The translations under genes were made by a program, and so were the position numbers. From contig CANLGD010000026.1 of the NCBI GenBank assembly GCA_947490145.1, forward strand, positions 1 through 33,726: a DNA stretch of 33,726 nucleotides, in the 5' to 3' direction. Positions 33,178 to 33,726 of this stretch are shown here, piece after piece (within the stretch, counting starts at the first letter, position 1; each line of letters opens with the position of its first letter). Below the pieces are notes generated by a model that worked only from the letters and a program-made list of their open reading frames with translations, was not told the origin of the DNA and ran no database searches. The DNA is from Flavobacteriia bacterium (lineage in GTDB: Bacteria > Bacteroidota > Bacteroidia > Flavobacteriales_D > Crocinitomicaceae).

Positions 33178-33726
33178 ATGAAAAAAATGTTATTAATTGG
33201 ATTTTTGTCAATAGGTTCGTCTTTGATGGCGCAGACAAATTTCAATAAAGTAGCCTTAGATGTTGAGTTTGGCGCTAATAAAGCCATAAGAAGACAAGGT
33301 GAAGTAGTTAAAGGTGGTTTTCCACATATCGGTTTGGGCGCAAGGTATAATGTGTCAAATCTTTTTGGGTTTAAAGTTGGTTTTTCTTATGATGGTTTTA
33401 GAAATGGTAAGGATGGAGTTGCAAAATTAACCTCAAACTATATTAAATTTGATGGTCAAGGTACAGTAAATCTTGGTAACTTGTTTAATATCACTCAATG
33501 GAATGAGGCAGGAAAAAAAATCAATTTCTTAGCTCACATGGGTCCAGGGATTGCTTTTAATACTTCACCTCAGTTCGAGGGTAGATTAGATAAAACCTTA
33601 ACTTTGACAACAGGAATGATGTTCATGTACAAAGTAAACAACAAGTTAGCTGTTTGGGGTGATGCTGCAAATGTAATAAATATTCAAGGTGACTGGGCTT
33701 ATGACATGAAATTGAATACTACTGCA
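33178..33726 (+). CDS. Outer-membrane beta-barrel (OmpA-family N-terminal type) protein, truncated by window edge
   Basis: Open from ATG 33178 to the window end (183 codons), so the 3' part is missing. It begins MKKMLLIGFLSIGSSLMAQ, a signal peptide, followed by alternating amphipathic strands rich in glycine and aromatics (ALDVEFGANKAIR, HIGLGARYNVSN, GFKVGFSYDGFRN, INFLAHMGPGIAFN, MMFMYKVNNKLAVWGD). This pattern is that of the N-terminal barrel of Flavobacteriia OmpA-like proteins, which may carry a C-terminal peptidoglycan-binding domain beyond the window. An in-frame ATG at 33172 is an alternative start. The consensus promoter upstream supports it being a real, well-expressed gene. Confidence 0.85.
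   Translation, partial: MKKMLLIGFLSIGSSLMAQTNFNKVALDVEFGANKAIRRQGEVVKGGFPHIGLGARYNVSNLFGFKVGFSYDGFRNGKDGVAKLTSNYIKFDGQGTVNLGNLFNITQWNEAGKKINFLAHMGPGIAFNTSPQFEGRLDKTLTLTTGMMFMYKVNNKLAVWGDAANVINIQGDWAYDMKLNTTA

Overview
The window is a low-GC, AT-rich chromosomal segment that most resembles a Flavobacteriia/Flavobacteriales (Bacteroidota) genome. Signs of this are the promoter style (TTG, 19-nt spacer, TAnnTTTG just upstream of the 33178 gene), weak Shine-Dalgarno signals, a PaaI-type thioesterase/menF/menD menaquinone cluster, a YwqK-like MORN protein, and an outer-membrane beta-barrel gene with a short '...MAQ' signal peptide. No tRNA, rRNA, CRISPR array or complete insertion sequence was found.

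Layout. (i) 1-541: the N-terminal end of a leftward restriction-modification protein with a PD-(D/E)XK nuclease motif, cut by the window edge, then an AT-rich spacer with a short GC-rich palindrome. (ii) 542-8534: mostly leftward housekeeping genes: a B12-binding-type radical SAM protein, exonuclease III, and a coupled menaquinone set (thioesterase, isochorismate synthase, MenD). A decayed ogt (O6-methylguanine-DNA methyltransferase) pseudogene and a VOC-family gene follow on the plus strand. A spacer at 2759-3265 carries a 26-nt direct repeat pair around a structured, terminator-ended segment. (iii) 8834-13413: a leftward run of a FemAB/GNAT-like protein, a PglF/WbpM-type nucleotide-sugar 4,6-dehydratase, a 4HBT thioesterase and a secreted MORN-repeat protein; then a rightward CYTH protein. 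(iv) 14059-30620: a 16-gene rightward surface-polysaccharide operon, tightly packed with many overlapping stop/start codons. (v) 30617-33070: leftward rfbB-rfbC-rfbA, without rfbD. (vi) 33178-end: an outer-membrane beta-barrel protein, truncated by the window edge.

The polysaccharide operon is a Wzx/Wzy-type locus: Wza-like SLBB export protein, Wzz-like co-polymerase, a six-gene sugar-acid cassette, a secreted TIM-barrel-like protein, Wzx flippase, a GT2 transferase, two DUF115-type (GT42/Maf-like) transferases, two Wzy-like polymerases and a WecG/TagA/CpsF transferase. The sugar cassette (17524-21969) is the most interesting part. It joins a NeuA/KdsB-like CMP-sugar synthetase and a YhcH-type anomerase to an HpcH/HpaI pyruvate aldolase, an SDR, a HAD phosphatase and a D-2-hydroxyacid dehydrogenase. 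No NeuB- or KdsA-type PEP-dependent synthase is present. I infer an unrecognised route to a CMP-activated 3-deoxy-2-ulosonic acid, made by an aldolase rather than a PEP synthase. The two DUF115 proteins are candidates for the transferases that use it. This is a hypothesis from gene content, not a demonstrated pathway.
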